A stretch of DNA of 64,000 nt from Silene conica. Its lineage: Eukaryota; Streptophyta; Magnoliopsida; Caryophyllales; Caryophyllaceae. A program made the position numbers and the translations under genes. Positions 1 through 11,179 of the stretch are shown piece after piece. The notes beneath the pieces were generated by a model that was given only the letters and a program-made list of their open reading frames with translations, did no database searches and was not told the DNA's origin. The DNA is taken from NCBI GenBank assembly GCA_029255685.2, contig CM055317.2, forward strand, positions 19,290,501-19,354,500, read 5' to 3'. Numbering within the stretch: position 1 is the stretch's first letter; every line of letters begins with the position of its first letter.

Positions 1-57
1 ACTCTTATATGTAGTTACTCCTGAAGGTGACATTTTTATAGGTACTAAAGGTGTCAT

Positions 58-519
58 TTGTTCGAATGGAAACCAGTCTCTTGCTCCAATTGCAATGGAT
101 TGGGGCATGAGATGGCTCATTGTAGGATAACTCAGAAGAGATCGGGAAAGGCTCGTCCAAAGACTGCACCAGCCAAGAAGATGTGGCTTCCAAAGCAGAG
201 GCAGCTGCACCAGGGACCTGCTTTTTCAACAGTAGGGCAGTTGACTATGGGGCCGCAATATGATAGAGCTGGTTCTGAGGGTCTGATGAACCCGAGATTG
301 CAGCAGGAAAGTGGTGACAAAGTGACTGATGGGTTGTGTGAGCAGCCTGTCGGGGTCGTATCCTACAAGGATGCTCTCAACTCGCCTGGGATAGGTGGAA
401 ATAGCAATAAAGAAGGGAGTTTGGGGAATTCTGTGAGAGGGTGTACCAATCACAGTGGCAGCAGAGGGACTCACAGGGGCTCTATCCCTGATCACAGGCC
501 CTTCCATGGGCTGCAATAA
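58..519 (+). pseudogene. LINE-type gag-like zinc-knuckle fragment
   Basis: The frame opens with residues reading FEWKPVSCSNCNGLGHEMAHC. This is the CX2CX4HX4C zinc knuckle with the preceding aromatic-Lys-Pro stretch usual in plant non-LTR retrotransposon ORF1 proteins (DUF4283/zf-CCHC_4 type), which bind element RNA. The frame upstream of base 58 is closed by stops, so the N-terminal part is missing or shifted. The remaining ~130 residues are polar and low in recognisable motifs, as usual for the C-terminal side of these proteins. No endonuclease or reverse transcriptase follows in the next kilobase. I read it as a truncated relic; a domesticated zinc-knuckle protein is less likely. Confidence 0.6.
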
Positions 520-1530
520 TAACTGCCGTGCAGTTTATTGCTGCTAGCAGTTGTGAACAGTGGTCAGTATCCAAGCGCAGTATTAGGGGTCTGAGCATAG
601 AGAAGGTATCAGTACAGGAATAGGGAGCATTGCAGCATAAGAAAATTTGCTAGCTATGGGTCTCATGTGGTTGAATAAGATCAGATGGAAAATCAGTCTG
701 GGGATTGCTTGGGCTGCAGCATTGGGCAGCGGTTTCGGAATTGGTGCAGAATGGGAATTGTGTGAGCAAGCAGCGTGGTGCTGGGCTGCTTGTCCTGAAT
801 TAGTTGAGGGGCAGATGTTGATAGGCAGTTTGTTAGGGTGAGCACGGTTTGATCCCTGCTCCCGCAGACGAGCGAATTTCATTTGCAGGATCTTCTGAGT
901 AGCAGCTGGGCCAGGCGAGAGCAGGTCTTAGAGGATATTGGGATTGATTGCAGCGTTCTTGCTTGTTTATAAGAGGACAGTGGGGCATTATGGGCGCAGT
1001 GGGTTGAATGCTACCCACTGTCCACGTGCCTTAATGCTTTCAAGGAATAAGAGTTAGAAGTGCTACAATAAGCAGATATTTTGATGCGGTCTTTGGTTTG
1101 ATGCGGTCTTTGGTCGAGTCGAACGGAAGACTACATGGAGTTATTATAGGGCAATCTTAGATTGCTTTTGAATACCTTGTATTAGAAGTAGTCTCATAAT
1201 GTACATTTGTTTTTGATATATTATATACTTACCTTTTACCCACAAAAAAAAGGTGTCATATGTTATATATCTTTGAATTATAATAGAGAATATGTAATAC
1301 TTTTTAACGGGCTGGAGGCAGCCAGGAAGCTTGGACACGGCTACGAGCTAGCATCCGAATGTTGGAGACTCTGTCCGAAACCCGTGGAGCACACGACAAC
1401 ATGTTTCAGACACCTACAAAATCGTGCCTGGTTTTTTTAATTTATATGAACACATCTGGGCGCCGTGTGTGGATTTGTTTAGATTAGATGGTTTTGAATC
1501 CTCACCTTCGTTTTTCCTCACTTCCTAACG
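520..1530. other. No gene recognised
   Basis: No protein family is recognisable. A short tandem repeat of the phrase TTTGATGCGGTCTTTGG lies near 1080-1113. The first part may be the tail of the LINE-like relic at 58-519. Confidence 0.4.
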
Positions 1531-1661
1531 AAAGGGTATGGCTGTGTGTTGTGTGCTGTGTGCAGTATGAGACTGAGGACTCTGCCAAAAAGGCAATAGA
1601 GAAGTTGAATGGAATACCGTTGAATGACAAACAAGTGTATGTGGGCCCTTTTGTGCGCAAC
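1531..1661 (+). pseudogene. Poly(A)-binding protein RRM fragment
   Basis: From the glutamine codon at 1563 the frame reads QYETEDSAKKAIEKLNG, then LNDKQVYVGPFVR. This matches the second half of RRM2 of cytoplasmic poly(A)-binding proteins, which bind the mRNA tail and eIF4G. Just upstream, AAAGGGTATGGC (1531-1542) would encode the RNP1 start Lys-Gly-Tyr-Gly. About 14 extra GT-rich bases sit between that and the glutamine codon, which shifts the frame inside the RNP1 motif. No other PABP exon is visible. After VGPFVR the sequence stops resembling PABP and ends in TAA at 1680-1682. This is a short captured or retroposed fragment and cannot be functional. Confidence 0.7.
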
Positions 1662-2441
1662 AATACGAATGACTTGTTTTAAGAATGAAACCCGCCATTG
1701 CCAATGGCATGTTTTACAACTTTTTTAATTTTCATTCCAGTAACTACTGGAAAATAGGAGTTGAACCTGCCATGCGTAATGGCGTGTTATGGGTTAGAAG
1801 CACGTCATTTGTATGGGCGTGTCTAGGCTGTTTTTTTTCCCCTGTCATCAATCATGTGTTCATAGTTCGCTCCTTAAATTGATTATTTAATAAACCGGTT
1901 CATGCTAACCACGCCCGGAGCATTCTGTATTGATTCATTCCACTTATACCCAGGTTTTAATCAACTTCATTCAATTAATTTCCCTTATTTAATTCTAAAG
2001 TTTTGATCTTTTTGTCAAATTTTGATGTGTTTTTTGATGAATATGTTAACCTGATTGATTTTTCGTATTTGTTTCTAATTGATAAGAGAATGGAGCTCAA
2101 GCTTTTAATTATTATTTAGCTGATATGTCCTTTGTTGTAGATTACCGGTGTCTAACCGTGTATAAGTTAGTTTTGCTTAACTTCTCCTAAGTTAAGTAAG
2201 CATAATTAAACCATTGATTAATGGACTGCTTAAATTGAAGAGAGATGCACCAAATTAACTTAACTTCTTCTAGTTTGTAGATATTGGTATTTGTCAAAGT
2301 TTATATCAGTTAAGAAAGTCATTTGAAGACTATATGAATGAAAATGAGGGAGTAAATAGTTTCTTAATATTGATCCTCATAACATACAAATTTGATATAT
2401 GCTGACGAATTCTGCGCCACTGTGTTGATCCACTGTCACCA

Positions 2442-2717
2442 TTGACAGCTGCATCAATTGCTCCGGAAGTTGAGAATGTCGTCCCTTCTTCACTTGTGAG
2501 AGATAGCTCTTATTTGACTCACCCAATATTTAACACGTATGTCTATCTTTGGTAATCTCATCCTTAAAGTCACTTTGTCTTTATGTCACAGTATGATTCC
2601 ATTGGAATCTTGCACAATGAAGTTGAACGCTACCACTGAAATGATGCCAGTGACATGGCCTAGCTTCATAGATATTCATCCTTTTGCACCTGCAGACCAG
2701 GCTCAAGGTTATCAGGT
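2442..2717 (+). pseudogene. GLDP: Glycine decarboxylase P-protein exon fragment
   Basis: Two adjacent stretches match the mitochondrial P-protein (PLP-dependent subunit of the glycine cleavage system, photorespiration). At 2442-2536 the frame gives [18 protein letters not shown] and then YLTHPIFNT. At 2575-2717 it gives [18 protein letters not shown], then [10 protein letters not shown] and [15 protein letters not shown]. The stretch between them (2537-2574) is degraded. The family has IPLGSCTMK, so a conserved Gly is Glu here. A GT donor follows GYQ at 2718, as at an exon edge, but the next exon is absent downstream and no PLP-lysine region is present. It is an isolated gene fragment, probably moved by a transposon. 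Confidence 0.85.
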
Positions 2718-3914
2718 ATACACATGAAACTCTTTGGTTCCTTTCACAATGTGGCCTTCCCAATTAAATTTACTACTTGAGTTATTCAAGAGATGTAAAA
2801 CAATTGTCCTCACATGACTGTATATCATCTATGCATGGCTACTGGTGAGATATTTACAGGCCCGCTTGACAAGATCAAATTATATGAGATATATTACAGT
2901 ACATGGAAGAAGAGTTGTGGAGGCTAAACGTTTCTTCGTCCGAAGGTTATTTTATTGAATAAGGATGTTAGCTAAAGCTATTTGGTAGTGTTTGTTATAC
3001 TCTTGTATAGTGTTCGGGATTGAGTTGGGGGGAATGAGAGTCCAAGTTTGGTTTTGGGTTAAGGCATCGTATTCGACCTGCATTGCTACACAACATAAGG
3101 GGTCTGAGGAGTTTCTATCCAGGCAGGGGGGTCGGGGTAGGTGAAGTTGGTGAGCTGGAGGGGTTGGGAGAGGACATGGAGTTCTGGGTCCTGGTTGGGG
3201 ATGCTGGGGAGGGTTATTGGTGGTAGGTGGAGTGATCAGAGAGGACGGGTCCTAGGAAGTACTGGGTGCAAAGGTCGGGGTGACAGAGGGCAGAGATGAT
3301 GTAAATCCAATCAATTATGCTATCGACCTATGTATACTCTAATTAATGATTTAAATGCGATGTAATTTTTTTTTTTATTAAAAGTATTAAGTATGAAGTA
3401 GAGTGTTAATGTTATTAAAAAGAAATTTTTATTGATTTGATCACTGGGTGTGACTTGTGAGGCGACCTGGTTAATTTATCAGTAATCAAGCACCTGTCAT
3501 GCGATAGAAACATCCTTCCAATATGTTTGAACATTATTAATAAACATAGACAGATATCTTACGGCTTTTGGTCTACTACTTGGTGCTGGAGTTGTAGATG
3601 TTGCTTATGCAGAAGAGGAGGTTGTGTTTGTTAACAACTCAATGATTTTAATTATGTTAAGATGAATTTGAGTTGGGAGTTTCAGTGTCGTTTTTGCATC
3701 TTTTTCTTCATCAGTTTATTTCTGTCTCTTTCTCCCCCTTTAGTTTGTCTGTTATGTGTTGTTGCTCTTTGATGAATGATGATAATTTAGGAATTAATTA
3801 GATGTGACAATTTGCTGGCCAGTGCCATAGATTGGCCTCTGTACTATGTTTCATATTTGTTTTAATCTGAAGTGGTTTTTGGCCTAAAGTTTATAATTGT
3901 ATGACTTTCTGCAG
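2718..3914. other. No gene recognised; GC-richer patch at 3120-3300
   Basis: No protein family is recognisable. At 3120-3300 the plus strand is unusually G-rich; its complement would encode a Pro/Ser/Thr-rich stretch that could be a retroelement linker. The remainder is AT-rich. Confidence 0.35.
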
Positions 3915-4074
3915 GTACCGGCCAAGTCTCCATTGTCGCCACCTTTTTCTAGCTATGAAGATCTAGAGGAGACAACAAAAAAAAGAGCGACGTAGGTTAG
4001 AGGAACTGCTCAAAAGTAAAGGGATACAATATGGGTCTTATCCCCGATTAACAATTGTTGTGAAAGGCCAAAAG
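3915..4074 (+). pseudogene. Exon-like fragment of unnamed plant gene, frameshifted
   Basis: After an AG acceptor (CTGCAG at 3909-3914) the frame reads VPAKSPLSPPFSSYEDLEE. A run of nine A residues then shifts it; in the next frame it continues RRLEELLKSKGIQYGSYPRL and VVKGQKV up to a GT donor at 4075. Charged helical residues, a Tyr-Pro-Arg motif and borders that look like splice sites suggest a true exon that has gained one base in the A run. I do not recognise the family. Nothing coding joins it on either side. Confidence 0.4.
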
Positions 4075-4382
4075 GTTTTTATCTTAATGTATAAATGCTG
4101 CAACAACTATCAGACAAAATAATTTTATTTTTGGTCTTTGCTTTGTAATGGTTCGAGTTTTATTATTTCTTATCCTTCATTGAAAACCACAGTCAAAGTT
4201 ACTTTTCAAAATGGATTCATAACAGCCAACTGGAATTTCATTTTGAGTTCGTCTTCGTAATTTATGAATTTCATTTATGAAACAGTAAATAAATTAATTA
4301 ACTGAATGGTCATAAATTTTTGTCTGGACTTGTGTTTTGTTGATGTTGACTGATAGTAATCTGTGGTGAAAAATTTGTTCAA

Positions 4383-5095
4383 GGGTACTTCCAAAATCAA
4401 ATATAGATAGTTCTAGGGGAAACCTAGATCTTTAAGAGAAAACCGATTGGCAAACGAGGAAAGAAAATGATCAAGATGAGGGGATTTGGGACCGGTGACT
4501 ATAATGTCATCGACAAAAACAAGAGGATATATGAATGTTTATTAAAAAGAAATAGAAAAAGATCCGACACAGATTGAGTAAAACCATAAGTGAAGAAAAT
4601 TCGTAAGTTCATTATACCAAGCTCGAGAAGCTTCCTTAAGACCGTAAATAGCTTTGGAGAGTTTACATACATGAGTTGGGAAAGATTGATTAATATAGCT
4701 TTAAGGTTGATACATAAAAACAGTTTCAGTTAACGTACCTTGAAGAAAAGCATTGTTAATGTCGAGTTGATTGAGATACAAATCACAGGTGAGTCCAAGC
4801 GAGAGAATGAGGCGCATCGTGACTGGTTTAACAACGGAACTGATAGTTTTAGTGAAATCAACACTCAGTCGTTGATGAAATCCTTTAACGATAAGACGGA
4901 CTCTGTATTTGTTGATGGTATTGTCCGAAATATATTTTATGTAAAACACCCAACGACAACCAACAACATTGTAAGATGTGTCAAAGGGAACAAGGGACCA
5001 AGTATTATTGGTGATGAGAGCAGAATTTTTGGATGTCAGCCATTTCGGATTAGAGAGAGCAGTTTGAGGGAGTCAGGGGGATGAAAGGTGTTGGA
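4383..5095 (-). pseudogene. Ty1/copia reverse transcriptase fragment
   Basis: Read on the minus strand, successive frames give NNTWSLVPFDTSYNVVGCRW, KYISDNTINKYRVRLIVKGF, LNQLDINNAFLQG, then KAIYGLKEASRAWYNELTNF and FVDDIIVTG, ending near SLKDLG. These are the ordered RVT_2 motifs of copia polymerases, including the catalytic Asp pair (FVDD, usually YVDD). Several frameshifts separate the blocks, one between the GLKEASRAW and FVDD blocks. No LTR, integrase or RNase H is attached. Only the central polymerase survives. Confidence 0.85.
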
Positions 5096-5133
5096 GATAT
5101 GGGCTAACTTGGCATACCGGGGATTTAGCACAT

Positions 5134-5290
5134 GAATGTTGTTCATGAGCCGAGTGGTGACACGGGAGGGGTCTGACGGAGGGGGGGGGGGGGATCAGGT
5201 TAAACAGGGGTATTTAGAGGTAACTCTCAAGGTTGAACATGGGTCTGACGAATGTTGTTCATGAGCCGAGTGGTGACACGCGAGGGGTCT
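5134..5290 (+). repeat. Short direct duplication around a G-run
   Basis: About 40 bases beginning AATGTTGTTCATGAGCCGAG are present at about 5134-5174 and again at 5251-5290. Between them is an uninterrupted G run (about 5180-5193). This looks like replication slippage. Confidence 0.7.
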
Positions 5291-5869
5291 AACTTCTCTA
5301 CTTAATGCTCCCACAGGTAATTTTTAGTATATACTTAGCTTAAGCTTGAACAAATAAAGGAACCCATACTTAATATCGTAATTGTTGTTTGCACATTTGC
5401 CAACGGACGTTCTACATATTAAGTATATCTAGCTTCGTATTTGCAATAAATATACAAGTTAGATTGAATATTTACTTCTGAACAATGTACACTACAAGAA
5501 AAAACAAAACAGGCGACGGACTATTGGCGACTGAGCCTTGCAGTCGCCAAATTGGCGACTGAAGGTGAAAAATGGCGGCTGAAAACAGTCGCCAATTTGG
5601 CGACTGTAAGTTTTCCCAAACTTTTTCACCACCGACAGGAAAAAGCGACTGAAGGTATTGATTGGCGACTGTAATCAGTCGCCAAAATTGGCGCCAAAAA
5701 ATGGCTACTGAAAAGTCAGTCGCCAAATATGGTAATTGCAGTCGCCAATTTGGCGACTGTGTTTGTTCAGTCGCCAAATTTAAGTATCAGTCGCCAAATT
5801 TTTTCACAAGTAAATCAGAACAGCCTCCTCCTTCATTACGCGACCTGTTTACAAAAAAAACAAAAAAAC

Positions 5870-5990
5870 CAAAAAACCTCCGCTTCTCCTTCCGTGACCA
5901 CCGACTACCTCCGGCGACCCCATCACCCACCACCACCACCTCCGGCGACCCCATCACCCACCACCACCGGCCACCACAGCAGCCGCCACC
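5870..5990 (+). repeat. Short tandem repeat in CACTA leader
   Basis: The phrase CCGGCGACCCCATCACCCAC repeats about twice within a C-rich tract between the subterminal repeats and the open frame. It probably belongs to the element's 5' leader. Confidence 0.6.
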
Positions 5991-6354
5991 AACACCTACC
6001 CAAAACCTTTATTCAATTGAAGGTTTGCATTTTTCTTAGTTTATTTTCGAATTTTAGTTTGATTTTTGTTTTGTTTTGTAGATTTAGTGATGTTGTAGCC
6101 AATTAAGATCATGTTAGCTTATTAGGTTGTAGTTAATTAAGTTATAGAGCCAATTAGGATGATAATTGGTGAAATTGGGGGTTAGGGTTCATATGAAATT
6201 GGGGGTTAGGGTTGATATGATTAATGTTGGTTGCCTTATTATTGATTTTATGTTTGTAATTTTACTTAATTATGTTAAATTATGGGTTAGGGTTTATAAA
6301 AATTGAAAATTGGGGATTTTTGATTAATGTTGTTATGATTGTAATGTTGTATTA

Positions 6355-6500
6355 TGTTGATTAATGTTGTTAATTAATTGGGGTTTTTTGATTAATGTTG
6401 TAAATTAATTGGGGTTTTTTTGATTAATGTTGTAAATTAATTGGGGAATTTTTATTAATGTTGTAAATTTATTGGGGAATTTTTATTAATGTTGTATTAT
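6355..6500 (+). repeat. ~31-bp tandem repeat inside CACTA element
   Basis: Four to five diverged copies of a unit like GATTAATGTTGTAAATTAAT plus GGGG and a T run lie head to tail between the leader and the TAD frame. They look like an intron-type AT-rich minisatellite. Confidence 0.7.
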
Positions 6501-6667
6501 GTTGATTAAGACGATGTTGTTATAAGTTTGTTTTATTTATGTCGTTATGCTTGTAATTGTTATGATTTATAAAAAATAGGGATTTTTGATATATAAGTTG
6601 TTATTATCTTACGATTGAGCGAGGTTGTTGAAAGATTTTTTGTTTATGAATTTATGTTTAGATTAAA

Positions 6668-6967
6668 ATGAAGAGATTGGAACGTTCATGGATGTATGAT
6701 GGAAGGGTTGGTATTAAGAAAAAACGTCCTAATGCTAGGTTTATAGAGGGTGTTGCTGAGTTTATCGAATTTGCTAAGCAACAAGATGAATATAACTCGG
6801 TAGAAAATCAACTTAGGTGTCCTTGTAACAAATGTAAAAACATGAAATACGCAATTGTCCTTGAGGTACAAGAACATCTCTATACAAACGGGTTTTGTCC
6901 AAATTATTACATTTGGCGACTGTCTTCAGTCGCCAATTTCCGTCGCCTGTTTTATGTATTCTTGTAG
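6668..6967 (+). CDS. Truncated CACTA transposase-associated domain protein
   Basis: The protein begins MKRLERSWMYDGRVG and continues with FIEGVAEFIEFAKQQ, CPCNKCKN and EHLYTNGFCPNYYIW. This is the order found in the plant transposase-associated domain (PF13963 type), the N-terminal region of CACTA TNPD-like transposases, with the Cys pair CPCNKC. The family continues into a catalytic transposase; here residues after about 83 are read-through of the right subterminal repeat and TIR, and the stop lies in the terminal TAG. The frame is open, so a short DNA-binding peptide could be made, but excision activity cannot come from it. Confidence 0.75.
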   Translation: MKRLERSWMYDGRVGIKKKRPNARFIEGVAEFIEFAKQQDEYNSVENQLRCPCNKCKNMKYAIVLEVQEHLYTNGFCPNYYIWRLSSVANFRRLFYVFL

Positions 6968-6972
6968 TGGTA

Positions 6973-8380
6973 TAAGCTAAAGATATAGGGTATTAATCAT
7001 GAAATTTAAAATTAAATTGATATCTCACAATTAAGATAAGTGTATCAAAAGAAGGATGAAGAAGTATTCTAATTTTATTTTTAACAAGTTTATTCCTTAT
7101 ATAAAATATAATAGGTTTGATCATAAGTCTAACAAGTATTAGTTATCCACATGTTGCTTACGGTGTAGAATATTCTTTATCTTCCTAAATTTCTTTATAT
7201 ACTTCCTCCTTATCATTTTCTGATTATCTTCATTTGATTTCATATATGTACTGATTTTGTGTGATGCTATGTTTGTAGTGAATGATCACATCAGTGAAAG
7301 TTTTACTTCATTTAATCAGATCAATTATTCTATCCTCAATATCTAATTCTGGATATGGAGTATTCAGGAACTTCTTGTGTACAAAAAACTTTGAATTTGG
7401 TATTCAGTAAACTGTTTGCGTAGGTAAGTAGGGGTGATGTCTCGTCAGGAGGCCTTACTTTTGCCCATACTCTCAGAGGAGGGTGAGGAGGGAATAATAG
7501 GAAGAGTGATAAAGCACCATTGAGTGGCGGAGTATGTGGAGGCGGTAGGTTCATTAGGATAAAGGGTTGAGTAAGGTGCTCTATTAATGCTCTATTGTAG
7601 TGGTTAAATAAATACAATATGCAAAATCCAGTAGATAATGTCCGCATCTTGAAAACTTTAGCTTAGGCGTCTAATAAAGAGGGTAATAATTATACAAAAT
7701 TAGGCTTTTAAATGTGTTAGTAATTCAGTATTAGTACGGTTTAACGTAAAAAAAATTCGTCTTACATCAAGTTGTTTATACAAATTCTAAGCATAATACG
7801 TGCGTTGGACTAATCTATAATAAGCCTTGGACGTAGGTACAATTATAACGGACACGGACATCAACGTACACACAAACACGAACAGCGCTATCAGTTGCAG
7901 GCTTGTAACGGATACTGTTCTCTCTAAACAAAAAAAAACTAATTTTTTTCCTCCCTCTAACTCATTTTGTATCCATTTTATATCACAAAATATTCGTCAG
8001 AAATGCTCACCCGTCGCAAGCAAGATTTACTAGATATATATAATAACAACAATTTGTTGACAATTTAGATAACTTATAACTTAATTTTAAACCAAAGTTT
8101 ATAAGATAGCTCTTAACATGAAAATGAGCCATTTGACCTTTATTACAAATAGTCGTAGTTATTCAAGTTGCAAGACTTACCTTTCCAATAAAGGTTGTTG
8201 GGAAGGTTGATAAAGACTTAATTAAGAATAATCTCGCCTTATTGACATTGAACCTCTTTTACCCTTCCAAGCAGAAAGTCGATTTAATCGAATCAATACC
8301 ATATTTTTTAATTCTTTTTTTCCTTTTTAAAAATCTGTAACCAATAAAAGTATGCCACATAAATGGGTCAATTGAAGTAA
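6973..8380. other. No gene recognised
   Basis: AT-rich sequence without recognisable protein motifs, terminal repeats or RNA genes. Frames in 7336-7647 and 7827-8033 have no family resemblance. Confidence 0.4.
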
Positions 8381-8918
8381 GATTACTCCACCTTGCGGCA
8401 CAAATTGACCCCCAAAGCCATTGGCTCAATCCTAATTAACCTTGTTTTGGGGTGGTTCGGTGGCATCATAACCGACACGAACATAAATCGTGTACCGGCA
8501 TAACAATACTAATTTTAATGGGATCCCGAAGTTTCAAAACATTTAATAGACAAAATGTCCACTCAAAATTCAAAATATTGTAAACATCCTGGTTGGTAGC
8601 ACAAAGTAAGTATTGACCGATCGTAGGCCTAACTTGTCTTCGTGTCTCCACTTAACATAAGCTTCACAGCCCCCAAACCCAAATATTGAGAAGTCAAGTT
8701 ACTCCACCTTGGGGCACAAATTGACCCCCAAAGCCATTGGCTCAATCCTGATTAACCTTGTTTTGGGGTGGTTCAGTGGCATCATAACCGACACGGACAT
8801 AAATCGTGTACCGGCATAATAATACTAATTTTAATGGGATTCTGAAGTTTCACAACCTTTAATAGACGAAATGTCCACTCAAAATTCCAAATATTGTAAA
8901 CAACCTGGTTGGTAGCGT
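8381..8918 (+). repeat. Tandem duplication, ~220-bp copies 312 bp apart
   Basis: Sequence from about 8381 to 8600 (starting near ATTACTCCACCTTGCGGCAC, including CCGACACGAACATAAATCG) recurs at about 8693-8918 with few changes. The copies are separated by about 90 unrelated bases. No coding content is seen. Confidence 0.85.
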
Positions 8919-8939
8919 AAATGCATTTTCACAAGCATA

Positions 8940-9300
8940 CGTTCTTTTAGTTAATCCCCTGAAGTTTCTGATTCTCGAATTGCCATGTTAAACAAATGAT
9001 GGAGAAGGAGGTAGTATATAGTGGAATGGTGAAAGCTGTAATAGTACCCCTCGTACTTGCTGAAATTTGGCTGTTTATGACTTTTCTATGATTTTCTATT
9101 TTCCGCTTTTTCCGTTAATCACTTTAAGTTACTGATTCTCGACTTGTCATGGTAAGCAAGCGATGGAGACGGATATAGTAGATAATAGAATTGTGTAAGC
9201 TGTATTAGTATCCCTCTAACTTCCTGAAATTTGAGACTTTATTTGTGGCTTATCCGTGATTTTCTATTTTTCGTTCACTGAGTTTATTGCTTTATGTTTT
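8940..9300 (+). repeat. Second, more diverged duplication (~185-bp step)
   Basis: About 110 bases starting near GATTCTCGAATTGCCATG (about 8970) return from about 9132 (GATTCTCGACTTGTCATGG) with many substitutions. This lies directly after the better-preserved duplication at 8381-8918. Confidence 0.65.
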
Positions 9301-10040
9301 TGCTTTTCGACTTATAATGGTGGTGTTTTAGTGCATGGGACATGGGTGTCGGATAAAAAGATAGGACCAAACAATAGAACAAAGGTAAAAGAAGGTGATA
9401 GTTTGAGGATGTGAGGGTCGAGTAGGGCTTACAAGCTTCACTGGATTCTGTCAGTTTGATAGTTGTTTAGTCCTAAATATTCATTCGATCTCTTAAAAAT
9501 CAAGAACTTCTTGTCTATGATTTTTACTTCACCCATGTTACACTATCTTCTTTTGCCTCATAGCTACTTTTGTTAGGTGTTACATTGTCTCTCACGTAGT
9601 CTTACTGTAGTTGAATTCCACGATTGCGATTGCGACACACCTATAAGAAGAGATATCCCACTTCGTGAGGCCAAAGGAGGTTAACTTGTTAGTCTTGTTA
9701 ACATTATGCTGGATGTGCAAGTAATTATATAAACATGAACATTTGCAACTAGCGTACAAATATCACGCTCAGCGCCACACCTACTGCACCCATACTGAAC
9801 ACAAGTATCATTGACGCATATAACATCGAATAATTAATCGGTGAAATTTTAAAAAGTTTGAAGCTTATGCCATGTGGTTTCATGTCATGTAGATATCATA
9901 CCTCTGATCAATAGCAGTCAATTAACAATAAATAAACCAATATGACACCCTTCATAAACCCAGCATTTATCTAAGCCATAACTGTTTGTTTCTGTTTTAA
10001 GTGTATAGCTTCAATGTATAATTTATGCGGCTAAATAGGT

Positions 10041-10562
10041 ATGCCTCCATGTACTGGTGTTGTCTACTTTAACAAAGAAGGCAAGCGTGAGTTTGAGAAT
10101 GACTACATACGATGGAAAAAGGAGCAATTCAGATCTAAATCATTGTTCAAGACACAGTATGTGCTAAAAGAGACGACAGTAGGCAATCGAACTAACCATC
10201 TATTGCTTAGTTCTGATGAGTTAATGACCAGCATTTTTTAGAGACTCAATCATCAGGACAGACGTAGTATTGCTGAAGTGTGCAGAAAGTGGGCTTCTTT
10301 ATTTGCAGTTGGAAAAGATATATCTAAAATGGCAGCTGATTATAAAAGTCAGGTGAAAAGTGAACGAAGAGACGGGTTAATAGTCAGATCAAGGTGGGGT
10401 CGTGTGTTTTCTATCCAGTGTAGCTGTCTTGATTTACCAACAAAAGAGGCAAGATATATCTACCATGTTTGGATAGAGGGACACAGAGACATGGATGATC
10501 CAAGTGTTCATGACGATGGCCCTTTTAATATATTGTCAGAGGATGAGGGGTATTACGATTAA
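10041..10562 (+). pseudogene. Unidentified gene fragment with one in-frame stop
   Basis: One reading frame spans 174 codons, interrupted only by TAG at 10239-10241 next to a T run. Before the stop it reads YFNKEGKREFENDYIRWKKE; after it come RRSIAEVCRKWASLFAVGKD and YIYHVWIEGHRDMDDPSVHD, ending EDEGYYD. The balanced, charged composition with Trp and Cys is gene-like and unlike the surrounding AT-rich sequence. I do not recognise the family. An AG just before the first codons (about 10039) could be an acceptor. A Helitron end lies 0.65 kb downstream at 11207-11211 in the same orientation, so this may be a captured exon. It is a pseudogene, or an exon with a sequencing error. Confidence 0.5.
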
Positions 10563-11179
10563 GATTAGTAAGTCAAATGCAGAAGGTTTAATGCAACAAT
10601 GTTGAATTGTAAGCCGAACTACTGTAGACCAGTAACTCTTAATTGAAGTTTTTCTTGAATAACAACGAACAAAATTGGGTATAAACATGTTACATATTAT
10701 CGTATATTAAATTGTGTCGCGATTTAGTACATTCAAATATGCTATACTCGTGTTAAATTTATACCATGCATTTGTTCTAAAATTCTAACTCCTTCCGTAT
10801 ACAATCTGTGTGAGGCTAGGTTATTATTTATAGTCATTCTTTGAATTGATACGTTCAAAGTAATCGACTAATTTGAATAAGTCCTATTTCAACATCGAAG
10901 GAGTAAGACATTTTAGGATTGTAAGTCGACATTTATTATAAATATGGTTTTATCTAGACTATTTCTACATTACATATATGTCTTAGTTATGTGGACAGAA
11001 CTTATACAAAGTACGTGATAGACGGACTATATCATTATAATCAAATATGCATAATTATTTACTGATAAAAATAATTCCACAATAAATGATCACCCCAAAT
11101 GGATACGATACGAACAAATAACTAAACTATGTTGAAATTATGAGGATAAAATTAATTATGGATTACGTTCATTGGAAGT
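10563..11179. other. AT-rich, no gene recognised
   Basis: No protein or RNA gene is visible between the unidentified frame and the Helitron-like hairpin. It is possibly the 3' portion of a Helitron. Confidence 0.35.

Larger units (their letters stand above)
5490..6969 (+). mobile_element. CACTA (En/Spm) element, 1,480 bp, non-autonomous
   Basis: The left end starts CACTACAAGAAAA and the right end finishes CTTGTAGTG. The inverted termini stay similar for about 30 bases, both running into ACAGGCGACGG. The trinucleotide GTA flanks both sides (5487-5489 and 6970-6972), the 3-bp duplication expected for CACTA. The subterminal region 5520-5800 is packed with direct and inverted copies of TTGGCGACTG, the kind of site bound by CACTA transposases; a few recur at the right end (6916-6950). 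Inside is only a transposase-associated domain (6668-6914), so the element lacks a catalytic DDE domain and would depend on a partner. Confidence 0.95.

Noticed and set aside
3120..3300. G-rich tract as possible copia gag linker or G-quadruplex
   Set aside because: Pro/Ser-rich translation on the minus strand but no ordered motif nearby; too weak to call.
5472..6106. Several open frames in the CACTA left half
   Set aside because: Produced by TTGGCGACTG subterminal repeats and the C-rich leader; no domain.
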